Part shown: positions 35,081-44,777 of the stretch, piece after piece | Position numbering within the stretch: position 1 is the first letter of the stretch | Layout: every line of letters begins with the position of its first letter | NCBI GenBank assembly: GCA_902610315.1 | Contig: CACLVA010000005.1 | Span: 21,945 to 85,944 of the forward strand | Direction of reading: 5' to 3' | DNA: 64,000 nt | Source of the DNA: an uncultured Pelagibacteraceae bacterium | GTDB lineage: Bacteria; Pseudomonadota; Alphaproteobacteria; Pelagibacterales; Pelagibacteraceae | Notes under the pieces: model-generated | The model's database searches: none | Told to the model about the DNA's origin: nothing | The model's input: the letters and a program-made list of their open reading frames with translations, nothing else | Made by a program: the position numbers and the translations under genes

Positions 35081-35992
35081 TTAATTAACAATTTCCAATT
35101 CTAATTCTAGGGTTATTCCAGTTTTTTTTTTTACTTTTGATTTAACAAAATTAATTAAATTGTACATATTTTCAAATGATGCATTTTTAGAATTAATAAA
35201 AAAATTACTATGTTTTTCAGAAATTTTAGCATCTCCAAAACTTACTTGATTATCAACACTTTCTTTAATTAGTTCCCAAACTTTTTTTTCTGATTGATTT
35301 ATTGGATTTTTAAATGTGCTACCACCTGTTTTAACTCTTAAAGGCTGTGAATTTTTTTTTCTTTCTTTTAATTTATGAATATTTTCAATTATTTCATTCC
35401 TTCTTTTTTTATGTGTCTTGAAAGAGGCGCTTAAAAAAATAAGATTTTTAGGTAAATCGGTTTTTCTATAATCAAAATTTACGTCTTTTGAATTAATAGT
35501 GTGTACTCTTCCACTGAAATCCATTACCTGCACTGAAAGTAAAACATCTTTAAACTCAGTACCAAAACATCCTGAATTCATTCTAATTCCACCTCCTACA
35601 GTCCCAGGAATACATGATAAAAATTCTAAACCACTTAAATGATTTTCACATGCAAAATCTGAAACATTTTTATCCAAAATTGAACATCCGGCAATAATTA
35701 CGTTATCTTTTGTTAATGATATTTTGTTAAAATTTTTACCTAATTTAATAAAAATCCGGTTTTTGGTATTATCAGAAATTAATAAATTTGATCCAGCGCC
35801 CATAATAAATAAATTTTTATGATCTTTTTTAATGTTTAAAAGAAAATCTCTTAATTCATTAAGTGTTTCTGGAACAAAAAAAATTTTAGCATTTCCTCCA
35901 ATGTTAAACCAAGTATGATTTTTTAAACAATAATCAAATCTTAACTTGCCTTTTATATTTTTTGAAAAATTATTTAAAGTTTTAAAGGTCAT
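35081..35992 (-). CDS. murB: UDP-N-acetylenolpyruvoylglucosamine reductase
   Basis: A 303-residue FAD enzyme that reduces the enolpyruvyl product of MurA to UDP-MurNAc. The FAD-binding motifs NTWFNIGG-like (here HTWFNIGGNAKIF), GAGSNLLISD and LSCIPGTVGGGIRMNSGCFG are present, as is the catalytic-loop region GGSTFKNP, and the C-terminal SEKHSNFFIN. Size fits the type II enzymes. It shares one base with the murC stop (TAATG). Confidence 0.96.
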   Translation of the reverse strand: MTFKTLNNFSKNIKGKLRFDYCLKNHTWFNIGGNAKIFFVPETLNELRDFLLNIKKDHKNLFIMGAGSNLLISDNTKNRIFIKLGKNFNKISLTKDNVIIAGCSILDKNVSDFACENHLSGLEFLSCIPGTVGGGIRMNSGCFGTEFKDVLLSVQVMDFSGRVHTINSKDVNFDYRKTDLPKNLIFLSASFKTHKKRRNEIIENIHKLKERKKNSQPLRVKTGGSTFKNPINQSEKKVWELIKESVDNQVSFGDAKISEKHSNFFINSKNASFENMYNLINFVKSKVKKKTGITLELELEIVN

Positions 35993-37389
35993 TATTTAAT
36001 TAACACAGGTAATTCTTTTATCCAATTTGATATAGATCCAGCTCCCATCCCTATTGCAATATTATCTGAATTTAAATGTTGTTTTAAAAATTTCGCTAAC
36101 TCATATTGATTATTTACAAGAAATACCTGCACTTTAGATTTTTTTGCAATTTGCTTTGAAAAATTATAATAACTTAAGTCCAATTTCATGTTTTCACCAG
36201 CTTTGTAAACTGGGCATAATATTACTGAGTTTGCCCTCTTGAATGATAAACAAAAATCTTTTTTTAAATCATTCAACCGAGATATTCTATGTGGCTGAAA
36301 AATACAGATTATTTTTTTTTCTTTGTAGCTATTTTTAACTCCATCTATAACCTCTTTTATTTCAGTCGGGTGGTGAGCGTAATCATCATATATATCTGCA
36401 CCATTATAATTGAATATTTTATTAAATCTTCTCTCTACACCTTTAAAATTTTTTAGACTCTTTTTTAAAATACTTAAAGGAATTCCAATGAAGTATGAAA
36501 TAGCTATAGCGGCGGTAGCATTTTTAATATTATGAGATCCAATTAAAGGAATTTCAAATTTTTTTAAGATCATTTTTTTTTTATTAGGTAGACGCATTTC
36601 AATATCAAAAAATGATTTATTCTTAAAAAATGAAGTATTTTTAATTTTGAAGTTAGAATTGCTATTAAAGCCATATGTAAGTATATTTTTAATTTTGATT
36701 TTTCTGTAAACCTCCCTGTTATTTTTATCATCAATACAAATAAAAGTTTTACCAAAAGATGGAACTTTTTTCATAAACTTAACGAAATGTTTTTTTAAGT
36801 CATCTAAAGATTTGTAATAGTCCATATGTTCTCTATCAATATTAGTCACTACTGCATATGTAGATGGTACTTTTACAAAACTTCCATCAGATTCATCCGA
36901 TTCTAAAATACTCCATTCACTTTTTCCAAGTTTAGCTGAATTGCCTAAAGAGTTTATTACCCCACCATTTATAATTGTTGGATCCAGTTTAGCTTTTGCA
37001 AAAATAGAGGCAATTAAAGAGGTCGTGGTAGTTTTGCCGTGGGACCCTGCAACTACAATATTTTTTTTTAAAGAAGTTATATGGGCCAGCATATCTCCTC
37101 TTTTATATATAGGTAAATTTTTTTTTTTTGCTTCTTTAATCTCTGGGTTATTATTTTTAATTGCGGATGAAATAACTAAAATTGTAGCTCTTTTAATATT
37201 TGAATTAGAATGTCCTAAAAAAAATTTAATATTATTTTTTTTTAATCTTTCAATATTTTTATTAAGTAATTGGTCGCTACCTTGAATATGAAAACCTAGA
37301 CCCTTCATTATTAAAGCTAAACCACTCATTCCAATTCCCCCAATTCCAACAAAATGTATTATTTCTGATTTGGCTAAATTGATGTTCAT
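35992..37389 (-). CDS. murC: UDP-N-acetylmuramate-L-alanine ligase
   Basis: A 465-residue ATP-dependent ligase adding L-alanine to UDP-MurNAc. It begins with the Rossmann motif HFVGIGGIGMSGLA, followed by the ATP-binding VAGSHGKTTTTSLIA near residue 110, DESDGSF, the central NIDREHMDYY and the C-terminal DDYAHHPTEIKEVI, which is typical for MurC. It begins 2 bases before the murG stop region and follows the standard mur order. Confidence 0.97.
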   Translation of the reverse strand: MNINLAKSEIIHFVGIGGIGMSGLALIMKGLGFHIQGSDQLLNKNIERLKKNNIKFFLGHSNSNIKRATILVISSAIKNNNPEIKEAKKKNLPIYKRGDMLAHITSLKKNIVVAGSHGKTTTTSLIASIFAKAKLDPTIINGGVINSLGNSAKLGKSEWSILESDESDGSFVKVPSTYAVVTNIDREHMDYYKSLDDLKKHFVKFMKKVPSFGKTFICIDDKNNREVYRKIKIKNILTYGFNSNSNFKIKNTSFFKNKSFFDIEMRLPNKKKMILKKFEIPLIGSHNIKNATAAIAISYFIGIPLSILKKSLKNFKGVERRFNKIFNYNGADIYDDYAHHPTEIKEVIDGVKNSYKEKKIICIFQPHRISRLNDLKKDFCLSFKRANSVILCPVYKAGENMKLDLSYYNFSKQIAKKSKVQVFLVNNQYELAKFLKQHLNSDNIAIGMGAGSISNWIKELPVLIK

Positions 37390-37391
37390 TT

Positions 37392-38453
37392 TTATATTAA
37401 AGTTTTTAATTTATTAGAATTTTCGTACCAATCATATTTTTCATGAAATTTATGCATATTTTTTTTTTTTTGCGATAACAATTTTTTGTTTTTAATTAAA
37501 TTTTTGACAAATTTATATAAAAAATTTTTTTTAACTTTGCTCTCTCTAATCAACCATCCTAGTTTTTTTTCTACATAATATTTTGCATTATAATATTGAT
37601 GATCATCCTTAGCAAAAGGGAAAGGTATAGCTAAGAAAGGTTTTTCTAAAAATACTAGTTCATTAATCGTTGAGGCTCCAGATCTTGTAATTACAAAATC
37701 ACATTTTTTTATAATCCTATGCAAATGATTCGTGTATGTAAAAACTTGAGAGCTAATACTATTATCATAATAGAAATTTTTGAGATCTTTTAAATTTTGA
37801 TTACTCGTTTGATGAAATAATCTTATTTTAAAATTTTTAGATAATCTAATTAAATCTGTTTTAAATAAGTCGTCAAATTTTTTTGCCCCCTGGCTCCCGC
37901 CTATTATTAGCATAGAAAATTTTACTTGTTTTTTTTTCGGTTTAGTCTTTGCTAAAAAAATATCTTTTCTTATTAAGGGTTTTATTACAAAATTTTTAAA
38001 TCTCATTTTTTTAGGTAAGTTTTTAATATTTCTATTATAAGTAAATATTTTGTCACAATAATTTAACAAAAAGAGATTTGCTCTTCCCAAAACTAAGTTA
38101 GGTTCAAATAGAAATATTTTTAGCTTTAAAATTCTAGCAGCTAAGCAAATAGGTATGGACATATATCCTCCTGTAGAAATTAATATTTTAATTTTTTTTT
38201 GGCGTAGAAAAAAATATGACTTTATAATTGAAAATGTAAAAAAAATTAAAAATGGTATAAAATCTAAAAAGTTTCTAGTTATTTTAGGTACGTCTATTGT
38301 TTTGGTTTTATATATATTTTTATCTAAATAATTTAATCCTCTGTTATCACTCGTAATAATAACATCGTTTTTATCTGATAGATAATCATATAACACTCGG
38401 GCCGGAATCACATGACCCCCTGTTCCTCCGGTGCTAATTGATATTTTTTTCAT
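37392..38453 (-). CDS. murG: MurG, lipid II synthase
   Basis: A 353-residue membrane-associated GT28 glycosyltransferase that adds GlcNAc to lipid I on the cytoplasmic face. The first Gly-rich motif is STGGTGGHVIPA at residues 6-17 and the second lies at IIGGSQGAKKFDDLF near residue 188. The donor-binding region is visible as ITRSGASTINELVFLEKPFLAIPFPFA written here in parts: SGASTINELV and PFLAIPFP. It lies between ftsW and murC with gaps of 4 and 2 bases. Confidence 0.96.
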   Translation of the reverse strand: MKKISISTGGTGGHVIPARVLYDYLSDKNDVIITSDNRGLNYLDKNIYKTKTIDVPKITRNFLDFIPFLIFFTFSIIKSYFFLRQKKIKILISTGGYMSIPICLAARILKLKIFLFEPNLVLGRANLFLLNYCDKIFTYNRNIKNLPKKMRFKNFVIKPLIRKDIFLAKTKPKKKQVKFSMLIIGGSQGAKKFDDLFKTDLIRLSKNFKIRLFHQTSNQNLKDLKNFYYDNSISSQVFTYTNHLHRIIKKCDFVITRSGASTINELVFLEKPFLAIPFPFAKDDHQYYNAKYYVEKKLGWLIRESKVKKNFLYKFVKNLIKNKKLLSQKKKNMHKFHEKYDWYENSNKLKTLI

Positions 38454-38457
38454 AAAT

Positions 38458-39573
38458 TTAAATCTTTCTTTTTGTAAAATTTAATATCAATCCTGCGAGT
38501 ACTGAACAGCTTAATAGTGAGGACCCTCCATAACTTAAAAAAGGTAATGTCATTCCAGTAGTAGGTAACATTCTTATATTTACACCTATATGAATTAATG
38601 CTTGAAATATTATTAACAATATTGAGCCAATTAAAATAAGTTTATTACTATTATTTTTTTCGTTAGGAATTTTTTTAAAAACCTTGAATAAAAGAATTAG
38701 AAAAATCATCAAAATAAATAATATAAGCAAAATGCCAAATTCTTCAGAAATTACTGATATAACATAATCAGTATGAGCTTCCGGGACTCTAGCATTAAGT
38801 ATTCCCTCACCTATGCCTTTTCCAAAAAAACCCCCATCTACAATTGCGTCGGTTGCTTTTTGTGATTGATAATTGCCCTTTGATGATAAGTCAAAAAAAT
38901 TTGATATCCTATATTTAATATATGAAAATTTTGGTAAATAAAAAATAAAATAACTTAATATTAATAAAGAGAAAAAAATTAAAATATTTAAAAAAAATAA
39001 ATTTATTCCTGATACAAATATTAAACTTAACCAAACGGAAGAAATTAATAAAGTTTGTCCTATATCAGGTTGCAGCATTAATAACATTAAAATGGGTAAA
39101 ACAATGCAAGCGCTTAGCAAAAATTTAAAATAATTATTTGAAGTAAATCTAGAACCTATAATTAGTGATAGAAATATTATTAAAAATGGCTTTAAAAACT
39201 CTATCGGTTGAAATCTTGGGATTATTGGAAAATCTAACCATCTTTTTGAACCTTTTATCTCTTCACCAATAATTGGCACTAATAATAATGAAATAAAAAA
39301 AATAAAAAATAATAATGTTGCTATAACATAAATTTTTTTTTCACTGATTGCAGAAAAAAAGATGATTAAAATCAAACTTAAAAATATATAAATCAGATGT
39401 CTTAAAAAGAAATAATAATTATTTGTACCGAATTTTGATGATGCAATTAAAGACGTAGATACTAAAGAGAAAAATATACCTAAAATTATTAGAGATATAA
39501 ATAAAAATAGAATAACCTTGTCTAAATTTTTCCACCAATCATAAATAAAATTATTATAATAATTTTTATTCAT
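38458..39573 (-). CDS. ftsW: FtsW, divisome SEDS glycosyltransferase
   Basis: A 371-residue polytopic protein with about ten membrane segments that polymerises lipid II at the septum with FtsI. SEDS signatures include GSKRWLDFPIIPRFQPIEFLKP, shown in parts as GSKRWLDF and FQPIEFLKPF, LMLQPDIGQTLLI, and near the end the NIRMLPTTGMTLPFLSYGGS stretch (RMLPTTGMTLPFLSYGG). It overlaps murD by 8 bases. The position between murD and murG is the standard ftsW slot. Confidence 0.95.
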   Translation of the reverse strand: MNKNYYNNFIYDWWKNLDKVILFLFISLIILGIFFSLVSTSLIASSKFGTNNYYFFLRHLIYIFLSLILIIFFSAISEKKIYVIATLLFFIFFISLLLVPIIGEEIKGSKRWLDFPIIPRFQPIEFLKPFLIIFLSLIIGSRFTSNNYFKFLLSACIVLPILMLLMLQPDIGQTLLISSVWLSLIFVSGINLFFLNILIFFSLLILSYFIFYLPKFSYIKYRISNFFDLSSKGNYQSQKATDAIVDGGFFGKGIGEGILNARVPEAHTDYVISVISEEFGILLILFILMIFLILLFKVFKKIPNEKNNSNKLILIGSILLIIFQALIHIGVNIRMLPTTGMTLPFLSYGGSSLLSCSVLAGLILNFTKRKI

Positions 39574-40858
39574 TAAAATTTATTTTTTTTATTAAAGAAT
39601 TGAAATATTTACCTCTATGCTCAAAATTTTTAAATTGGTCAAAAGAGGCAGCAGCTGGACTAAATAAAATTGTTTTATTATTTGGATCTTTTTTTATATC
39701 ATTTTTTATATTCAAAATTGCCTTTTTTAAATTTTTTAAATATTTAAATTCTATCTTATTTTTGAATTGGTCAATAAAGCTTTTTTTATTTAAACCAATT
39801 ATGTATGCTTTTACATTTTTATAATATTTTTTTTTTAGTGCGAATTTATCACCTTTTTTAAACATGCCGCCAACAATCCAATAAATATTCTCATAAGTTG
39901 ATAGGAGTGTATTTGTAGATGAAAAACTGGTTGATTTTGAGTCATTGATTATTTTTAGCTCTGGCTTATCAATTATAATTTGTTTTCTGAACTTTAATCC
40001 CTTGAATAAATTAAGAGACTTAAAGATTGTGTGATCAGATATTTTGAATTTTTTCGATATTTCATACACAAAATGAATATTATTCAAATTATTATTATCT
40101 AATAAATATTTATTATAAATTTTTTTTTTGAAATATTTTAATTTATTATAATTCAATTTTATTAATTTGGATTTGATCTTTTTTTTTTTTATTTGTTTAC
40201 TTATAATCAGGCTGTTTTTATCTATAAGTGATAATTTATTTTTTTCTTGATCACATATTAATTTGACTTTTGCCTTTGCATACTGAGTAATGTTTTTGTG
40301 TCGTTCTAAATGATCTAAACTTAGATTTAAAATAACAGCAAAATCAGTTTTAAAATACCTGTTATAAGATATCTGGTAGGATGATGCCTCAATTATAAAT
40401 ATTGTTTTTTTTTTAATTTTTGTCTCTTTTAATGGTGGCTTACCAATGTTTCCGACTAATCTAACATCTAAATTTTTTAATTTAAAAATATTATATAACA
40501 TTTGACAAGTTGTAGATTTTCCATTTGTACCAGTAATTGTGATTTTCATATTATTTGGATAGGATAGATAAAAGATATCTAATTCAGTTATTATACTTTT
40601 CAAATTTTTTATCAAATAATTTTTTAAAGTACATTTTTTAATATCTATACCAGGGCTTAATACAATATAATCAAATTTATTTTGTAAAATTTTTTTTTTA
40701 TCGAGGAAAAATTTTTTATTTTTATTATTTTTTAAAGAATTATTGTCATCAAAAATCTTAATATTATTTTTTTTATAAAGATATTTTAAACATGAATTAC
40801 CAGATAGACCTAAACCATAAATTAAAATTTTTTTATTTACGAAAGTTTTGTTTAACAT
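39566..40858 (-). CDS. murD: UDP-N-acetylmuramoylalanine-D-glutamate ligase
   Basis: This enzyme adds D-glutamate to UDP-MurNAc-L-Ala. The Rossmann start is KKILIYGLGLSGNSCLKYL, the ATP site ITGTNGKSTTCQML near residue 110, and the central DHLERHKNITQYAKAK follows. The C-terminal domain is short and Lys-rich, with INDSKSTSFSST as the MurD-type DSKAT equivalent and LFSPAAASFDQF at the end. I start it at the ATG at 40858, which shares one base with the mraY stop (430 residues). The frame stays open into mraY, but the upstream residues belong to that overlap. Confidence 0.95.
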   Translation of the reverse strand: MLNKTFVNKKILIYGLGLSGNSCLKYLYKKNNIKIFDDNNSLKNNKNKKFFLDKKKILQNKFDYIVLSPGIDIKKCTLKNYLIKNLKSIITELDIFYLSYPNNMKITITGTNGKSTTCQMLYNIFKLKNLDVRLVGNIGKPPLKETKIKKKTIFIIEASSYQISYNRYFKTDFAVILNLSLDHLERHKNITQYAKAKVKLICDQEKNKLSLIDKNSLIISKQIKKKKIKSKLIKLNYNKLKYFKKKIYNKYLLDNNNLNNIHFVYEISKKFKISDHTIFKSLNLFKGLKFRKQIIIDKPELKIINDSKSTSFSSTNTLLSTYENIYWIVGGMFKKGDKFALKKKYYKNVKAYIIGLNKKSFIDQFKNKIEFKYLKNLKKAILNIKNDIKKDPNNKTILFSPAAASFDQFKNFEHRGKYFNSLIKKINFNE

Positions 40859-41943
40859 TATCTCAATTTTAATGTTGCTAGTCCTATCATTGCCAAAATC
40901 AGCGAAATAATCCAAAACCTAATAACGACTGTAGACTCTGGCCAACCTTTTTTTTCAAAATGGTGATGAATAGGTGCCATCATAAAAATTCTTTTTCCGG
41001 TTAATTTAAAAGACACAACCTGTACAATTACAGATACTGCCTCTAAGACAAAAAGCCCTCCAGTTATTGCTAAAACAATTTCATGTTTTGTCACAACTCC
41101 AACAGCTCCTAAAGAACCACCTAAAGCAAGTGAACCAGTGTCACCCATAAATATTTTTGCAGGTGGAGCGTTGAACCATAAAAAGCCAATAGATGCACCA
41201 ATTATTGCGCCACAAAATACTGCTACATCGCCTACTCCCTCAATATAGGGAATTAACAAATATTCTGCAAAAATAATGTTTCCAGAAACATAACTAATGA
41301 ATGCAAAACAGCCTGCAACTAAAATAACTGGGACTGTTGCTAAACCATCAAGTCCATCTGTTAAATTTACAGCATTAGATGAACCAACAATTACAAACAA
41401 ATAAAAAGGTACAAAAAACCAACCAAGATTTACTACTAAATTTTTAAAGAAAGGAAAATAAAGATTGTTTGTTATATCTGAATCTATGAAGTTATATAAA
41501 ATAATTAATGAAATTAAACCTAGAAAAATTTGAAACAAAAATTTTAATTTTGATGAAATTCCGTGTGAAGTTCTACTTTTTATTTTCAAGTAGTCATCAA
41601 ATGCACCCAGAGCTCCAAATGAAAAAGTGATAAAAATTAATAACCAGTTATAAGGATTTTTTAAATCGGACCATAAAAGTACTCCACTAAACAACCCAAT
41701 TAAAATCAAAAGTCCGCCCATTGTTGGAGTTCCTATTTTTTTTATAAGATGATCTTTGGGACCATCTGTTCGTATAGGATTAGTTATTTTTTTTGTTGAA
41801 AAATAAATTATAAACTTATCACCAATTAGAAAAACTATTAACATCGCTGTAATTACCGCTAAACCTGTTCTAACAGTTAAAAAGTTAAAAAAATTTAAAA
41901 AAGAATAAGTATCTGAATAACTAATTAATAAATCGTACAACAT
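40858..41943 (-). CDS. mraY: Phospho-MurNAc-pentapeptide translocase
   Basis: A 361-residue integral membrane enzyme with about ten membrane segments that makes lipid I on undecaprenyl phosphate. Conserved motifs are DGPKDHLIKKIGTPTMGG near residue 60, the DDYLKI stretch, the NLTDGLDGLATVP motif, WFNAPPAKIFMGDTGSL and the C-terminal PIHHHFEKKGWPE. All are intact. Both its start (with murEF) and end (with murD) share single bases with the neighbours, so the chain is translationally coupled. Confidence 0.97.
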   Translation of the reverse strand: MLYDLLISYSDTYSFLNFFNFLTVRTGLAVITAMLIVFLIGDKFIIYFSTKKITNPIRTDGPKDHLIKKIGTPTMGGLLILIGLFSGVLLWSDLKNPYNWLLIFITFSFGALGAFDDYLKIKSRTSHGISSKLKFLFQIFLGLISLIILYNFIDSDITNNLYFPFFKNLVVNLGWFFVPFYLFVIVGSSNAVNLTDGLDGLATVPVILVAGCFAFISYVSGNIIFAEYLLIPYIEGVGDVAVFCGAIIGASIGFLWFNAPPAKIFMGDTGSLALGGSLGAVGVVTKHEIVLAITGGLFVLEAVSVIVQVVSFKLTGKRIFMMAPIHHHFEKKGWPESTVVIRFWIISLILAMIGLATLKLR

Positions 41944-44765
41944 TATAATTTCCGAATTATTTTATTTAAGCCTGTTGAGTTAGATCCTTTTACCATTAAT
42001 AAACTATTGTTTGGCAAATCTTTATTAATTAAATTGTAGATGTCCATAGTATTCGTCAATATTCTTCCTTTTATTTGTGGTTTTAATTTGTTAAATGTGT
42101 GCACAGTGTGATCCCCGTATACATATGTTTTATTGACTTTTGCATTATTAATAAATTTTGCAATTTCCATGTGCAATTTTCTTGAATAATTGCCGAGTTC
42201 GAGCATATCTCCAATTAAAAGAAACTTTTTTTTTGTTTTGATATTAATTGAATTAAATCTTTGTAATGCAAATTTTAATGATAAAGGATTAGAATTGTAA
42301 CTTTCATCAAGAACAGTTAGTTTTTTTGAGCCTTTTTTATATTTAATTAATGATCCTCTGCTTTTAGGAATACGAAAACCCTCAAATAAATTTTTTTTTA
42401 ATTTTTCAGGATCATAATAATTAGTAATTATACTTAAAGAAGCGAGAATATTTTCTTTATAATTTGATAATTCTTTGGAAATTATAAAACTTTTAATAAT
42501 CCCTTTAATTTTTATTTTAAATAAATAAGCATTTTTATTATTTTTCTGTCTCAAAAAGGTAATATCAGCTTTGTGGTTTCTTTTGCTAAAGGTAAACTTT
42601 TTAAGTTTATTCTTAATAGTTTTTTTTAAAAAATATTTATAATATTTGTCATCCATATTTATAATCATTGTCCCATTAGGAATAATATTATTAATCATTT
42701 CCCCCTTAGCTTTAGCAATTTGGTTTAAATTTTTAAAATTTTGGATATGTGCATACGAAATATTTGTTATTAAACCTAAGTTCGGTCGAATTAATTTAGT
42801 TAAAGAGTCAATTTCACCTTTCTTACTCATTCCAACTTCTAAAACATTAAAATTACTTTGTTCTGGTGCGTTGAAGATGCTCAATGGGACTCCATATTTA
42901 TTGTTATAAGATCTTTTTGAAAAATATGTTTTTTCTAATTTATTTAGACAAAAACCAGTTAATTCCTTTACTGATGTCTTGCCAGATGAACCTGTTATAG
43001 CAATAGTATTAGCGTTAAAAGATTTTCTATAAATTGAACTTATTTTACTAAAAGACTTTAAAGGATTTTTTTGAAATATTGTTTTTGAATTATAACTTTT
43101 TTTATTTGTAATGGCTAAAATTGCGCCATTTCTTATAGCGTCATTACCAAATTTATTACCGTCATATTTCTTACCTTTTACTCCAATAAATATTGATTTG
43201 TCAGTCATTTTTTTTGAATTTATTGAAGCTAAATTAATTTTTTTTTTTATATTAACAATTTTGGATCTTAGTGTTTCTTTTAAAATATTTGTTTTAATTG
43301 ATTTTGACAGATTTTTATTTTTATCAGAAATTGATCTTAAAATTTCTATTTTATCTGAAAAAAATTTATTTTTTTTATATTCCTGATAATTTTCGTGACC
43401 TTTGCCTGCAACTATTAAAATATCACCTGAGTCTAGATTATTAATAGCATGATAAATAGCTTTCGATCTTGACGAAATTTCAAAAAATTTTTTATTCTTT
43501 AAACCTTTTTTGATTTGATTTCTTATTAACCCTGGGTTTTCTGTCCTTGGGTTATCATCGGTTAAATATATTGTGTCACAATATTTTTTTGCTATTGATC
43601 CCATTATGGGTCTTTTGTCTTTATCTCTATTGCCACCGCAACCAAAAACTAACGAAATTTTACTTAATGGAAATTCTTCCTTTATATCTAATATTGCGGT
43701 TTTTAATGCATTTGGAGTGTGCGCATAATCAAGTATAACTTTTGAATTGTTTTTTAAATTGCCAATTTTTTCAAATCTCCCTGTAATTGGTTTTACTTTA
43801 TGAATTGACTTTAAAATTTTCTCTATCTTTAAGTTAGATAAATAAGCTGCTATTATTGCAAACATTAAATTCTTAATTTGAATTTTTCCAATAAGAGATG
43901 TTTTAAAAGAGTATTTTTTTCCGTTAATTAGACAATAAATTTTATTTTGATCATTAAATTTCTGTATATTTGTAATTTTAATAAAAGATTTATTGGAACC
44001 GAATGTATATTTTTTTAATTTTCTCTTTGTAGATATAATTTTTAATTGTTTCGCTTCTTTAGTTTTTTCGTCAAATATAATATTACCTTTGATATTTACT
44101 AAATTATTAAATAAAATAAGTTTTGAATTTAAATAATCCTTAATATTTTTATGGTAATCTAAGTGATCTCTCGATAAATTTGTAAATAATGCTGTTTTAA
44201 ATTTGATATTATTCAACCTGTGCTGTTTTAATCCGTGGCTTGATGCCTCTAATATTACGTTATCAATACTTAACTGTTTGAGTTTTTGTAATGTTCGATG
44301 AATACTAACTGGATCTATAGTCGTATTCTTTGTTTTTAAATTTAATTTTTTTGATAATATACCAAGTGTTCCAATTGAAGCTACTTTTTTATTATTTAAG
44401 TTTAATATTTGCTGATAGAAATTTGCTATAGAAGTTTTTCCATTTGTTCCTGTCACACCAATTATATTTTTTGGTTTTAATTTAAAAAATTGACTAGCGG
44501 TATACGACAACATTTTTCTAGGGTTTTTGCTGTGAATAAATAAAACTTTTTTTATATTAAATTTCTTGAACTTAAGATTAGATACAATTATTTTTGCTCC
44601 ATTATCTATTGCATCATAAATATACTTGTTTCCATCGGAGTTGCTTCCTTTAATAGCAAAAAAAATGTCATTTGGTTTACATTCTTTGCTATTAAATCTA
44701 ATCCCTTTGAAATGTATATTCTTGTATTTTTGGTCTATATTTTTAAAAACTTTTCCTAGTAGCAT
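41943..44765 (-). CDS. murEF: MurE-MurF fusion protein
   Basis: One 940-residue frame contains two complete Mur ligases. Residues 1-480 are MurE: VTGTNGKTSIANFYQ, the carbamylated-Lys region, and the diaminopimelate-recognition motif DNPRTENP, so the stem peptide should carry meso-DAP. Residues about 500-940 are MurF: IAITGSSGKTSVKELTGF, NNKYGVPLSIFNAPE, DESYNSNPLSLKFAL and MVKGSNSTGLNKI. The enzymes act consecutively, adding DAP and then D-Ala-D-Ala. Elsewhere they are usually neighbouring separate genes; fusions are known from a few lineages. I see no stop or internal restart at the junction near residue 490. Confidence 0.94.
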   Translation of the reverse strand: MLLGKVFKNIDQKYKNIHFKGIRFNSKECKPNDIFFAIKGSNSDGNKYIYDAIDNGAKIIVSNLKFKKFNIKKVLFIHSKNPRKMLSYTASQFFKLKPKNIIGVTGTNGKTSIANFYQQILNLNNKKVASIGTLGILSKKLNLKTKNTTIDPVSIHRTLQKLKQLSIDNVILEASSHGLKQHRLNNIKFKTALFTNLSRDHLDYHKNIKDYLNSKLILFNNLVNIKGNIIFDEKTKEAKQLKIISTKRKLKKYTFGSNKSFIKITNIQKFNDQNKIYCLINGKKYSFKTSLIGKIQIKNLMFAIIAAYLSNLKIEKILKSIHKVKPITGRFEKIGNLKNNSKVILDYAHTPNALKTAILDIKEEFPLSKISLVFGCGGNRDKDKRPIMGSIAKKYCDTIYLTDDNPRTENPGLIRNQIKKGLKNKKFFEISSRSKAIYHAINNLDSGDILIVAGKGHENYQEYKKNKFFSDKIEILRSISDKNKNLSKSIKTNILKETLRSKIVNIKKKINLASINSKKMTDKSIFIGVKGKKYDGNKFGNDAIRNGAILAITNKKSYNSKTIFQKNPLKSFSKISSIYRKSFNANTIAITGSSGKTSVKELTGFCLNKLEKTYFSKRSYNNKYGVPLSIFNAPEQSNFNVLEVGMSKKGEIDSLTKLIRPNLGLITNISYAHIQNFKNLNQIAKAKGEMINNIIPNGTMIINMDDKYYKYFLKKTIKNKLKKFTFSKRNHKADITFLRQKNNKNAYLFKIKIKGIIKSFIISKELSNYKENILASLSIITNYYDPEKLKKNLFEGFRIPKSRGSLIKYKKGSKKLTVLDESYNSNPLSLKFALQRFNSINIKTKKKFLLIGDMLELGNYSRKLHMEIAKFINNAKVNKTYVYGDHTVHTFNKLKPQIKGRILTNTMDIYNLINKDLPNNSLLMVKGSNSTGLNKIIRKL

Positions 44766-44777
44766 TTATTTAAATTC

